NCBI GenBank assembly: GCA_051652245.1
Contig: JBOFTV010000006.1
Location: 1 to 25,417, forward strand
Direction: 5' to 3'
Length of the DNA stretch: 25,417 nt
DNA from: BHER01 sp051652245
GTDB taxonomy: Bacteria > Bacillota_I > Bacilli_A > Culicoidibacterales > Culicoidibacteraceae
This document shows positions 24,776-25,417 of the stretch, piece after piece. The notes beneath the pieces are model-generated. The model was not told the DNA's origin and did no database searches. It saw only the letters and a program-made list of their open reading frames with translations. The position numbers and the translations under genes were made by a program. How positions within the stretch are numbered: position 1 is the stretch's first letter; every line of letters begins with the position of its first letter.

Positions 24776-24809
24776 GGAATTTCTTCCCTAATATAGGGGG
24801 CCGAATTCC
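24776..24809. repeat. nested inverted repeat upstream of the small membrane ORFs
   Basis: GGAATT (24776-24781) and AATTCC (24804-24809) enclose CCCTA-ATA-TAGGG (24786-24798). It lies just before the -35 at 24830 and could be an operator. The rest of the 24696-24829 gap holds nothing I can identify. Confidence 0.5.
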
Positions 24810-24829
24810 CCTAAATTGTAAAGTGAAAC

Positions 24830-24858
24830 TGGACAAAAAAAGTAACTTTTGTTATAAT
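24830..24858 (+). promoter_or_regulatory. promoter of the small membrane ORFs
   Basis: TGGACA (24830-24835), a 17-bp spacer and TATAAT (24853-24858), about 40 nt before the small ORF at 24901. Confidence 0.7.
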
Positions 24859-24900
24859 GAAATTGTGTTAGACATGAAAAAATAGGAGGTGTGTTATAAA

Positions 24901-25062
24901 ATGGAAAAATATTTTAAAATAGGCTTTTTTGTAAGTTTTTTGTTCAATTTTTTGTTGGTTATTTACCAAATGGTCATTAAGCAAGTTCCATATGAATTAC
25001 TAATTTTACTATCTCTAAATTCTCTTATTTCTATTGGAGCTGTAATAATAAAAAAGAAATGA
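24901..25062 (+). CDS. 53-aa membrane peptide, function unknown
   Basis: A short gene with good expression signals: a promoter 40 nt upstream and AGGAGGTG about 11 nt before the ATG. It encodes 53 aa starting MEKYFKIGFFVSFLFNF. There are two hydrophobic segments (about 7-25 and 33-49) separated by a short polar turn (KQVPYE), with a lysine-rich end (IIKKK), so it is probably a two-pass membrane peptide. I recognise no family. Bacteriocin-immunity-like or toxin-like peptides are possible by size only. A second small membrane gene follows 17 bp later, probably in the same transcript. Confidence 0.65.
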   Translation: MEKYFKIGFFVSFLFNFLLVIYQMVIKQVPYELLILLSLNSLISIGAVIIKKK

Positions 25063-25079
25063 ATGATAGGGGTATTCAA

Positions 25080-25297
25080 ATGAAAAAGGAAAATGATGTT
25101 TTGAAAAAATTGTAATGCTGGGAGAAAAATATTATCTGCTTTTTGTGGGTATATTGCTTAGCATAAATACGCTTTTTTGCTTTATAGCCATTCCTGAAAA
25201 AGTATCGAATATGCGGAGTGAAGGTATAGAAATACCTGAGAGTAATACTGTGATTTTGGTAGTTTTATCAATATTGATAGCAATGTTTGTAAGTTAA
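25080..25297 (+). pseudogene. small membrane protein gene, probably frameshifted in an A run
   Basis: ATG 25080 with AGGGG upstream opens a frame that stops after 11 codons (MKKENDVLKKL). The second part is an open frame of 60 codons from ATG 25115 with no RBS of its own. One extra A in the A run at 25104-25109 would fuse them into about 72 aa, MKKENDVLKK joined to IVMLGEKYYLLF. The fused product would have two hydrophobic segments (about 17-37 and 55-72) around a polar loop (EKVSNMRSEGIEIPESN). EKYY-LLFVGILLS recalls EKYFKIGFFVSFL of the preceding peptide, so the two may be relatives. A sequencing error or phase variation would give the same picture. Confidence 0.5.
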
Positions 25298-25301
25298 GGA
25301 T

Positions 25302-25323
25302 TATCACAAGTAATAATGTGATA
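25302..25323 (+). terminator. possible terminator after the small membrane ORFs
   Basis: TATCACA and TGTGATA form a 7-bp stem with an 8-nt loop, followed by an interrupted T-rich tail. The remaining bases to the window end hold no gene I can see. Confidence 0.4.
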
Positions 25324-25417
25324 GTTCATTTTTATTTTGGCTTACAAAAACTGATAAACCCACAATAAAAATAGTAATATCCCACAAAAAAAGGACTAGA
25401 ATCCACCGTCAAAATTC

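Noticed and set aside
25389..25417. Possible second, inverted CRISPR leader at the window end (ACCGTCAAAATTC resembles the reverse complement of part of the leader)
   Set aside because: The match is about 12 bases with an indel, and no repeat follows inside the window. It may be half of a terminator hairpin cut by the window edge.

Overview
The window looks like a low-GC Bacillota (Firmicutes) chromosome. Reasons: AT-rich DNA, purine-rich ribosome binding sites, extended -10 promoters (TGnTATAAT), a CcpA-type cre box, a PRD-domain protein and a type II-A CRISPR-Cas locus with csn2. I cannot name the genus from sequence alone; a Lactobacillales or Erysipelotrichia relative is my guess.

Left part (1-4.55 kb): a 5'-truncated IS21-type istB remnant, an M20-family amidohydrolase on the minus strand, a SWIM zinc-finger protein of unknown role, and a minus-strand stand-alone PD-(D/E)xK protein resembling the N-terminal domain of type I restriction HsdR. 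The last two genes converge on one 13-bp bidirectional terminator.

Middle (4.6-15.4 kb): a complete type II-A CRISPR-Cas locus. A tracrRNA is transcribed on the minus strand, divergently from cas9. It has its own -35/-10, an anti-repeat, short hairpins and a terminator. cas9-cas1-cas2-csn2 follow as one tight operon. A promoter inside the 3' end of csn2 leads into a leader that ends in ATTTGAG, then 62 apparently identical 36-nt repeats and 61 spacers. All Cas9 and Cas1 catalytic residues are present. The Cas9 C-terminus does not carry the Arg-x-Arg pair that reads NGG in S. pyogenes Cas9, so the PAM is probably different. A 10-bp inverted repeat lies exactly between the divergent tracrRNA and cas promoters and touches both.

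Right part (15.5-24.1 kb): a nine-gene operon equivalent to the enterobacterial yhf cluster. Order: yhfU (DUF2620), yhfT (membrane protein), an amidase-signature-like protein, php, yhfS (PLP aminotransferase fold), yhfZ (regulator), yhfY (PRD), yhfX (alanine-racemase fold, PLP), yhfW (phosphopentomutase-like). It starts at a strong promoter overlapped by a cre box, has a palindrome before the first gene and ends at a strong terminator. The gene set implies uptake and breakdown of an unidentified, probably amino- and phosphate-bearing compound. The pathway is not established, and I know of no amidase-like member in the E. coli cluster.

Right end (24.1-25.4 kb): a RibD-C/DHFR-like reductase on the minus strand, then two very small membrane-protein genes. 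The second seems split by a one-base slip in an A run.
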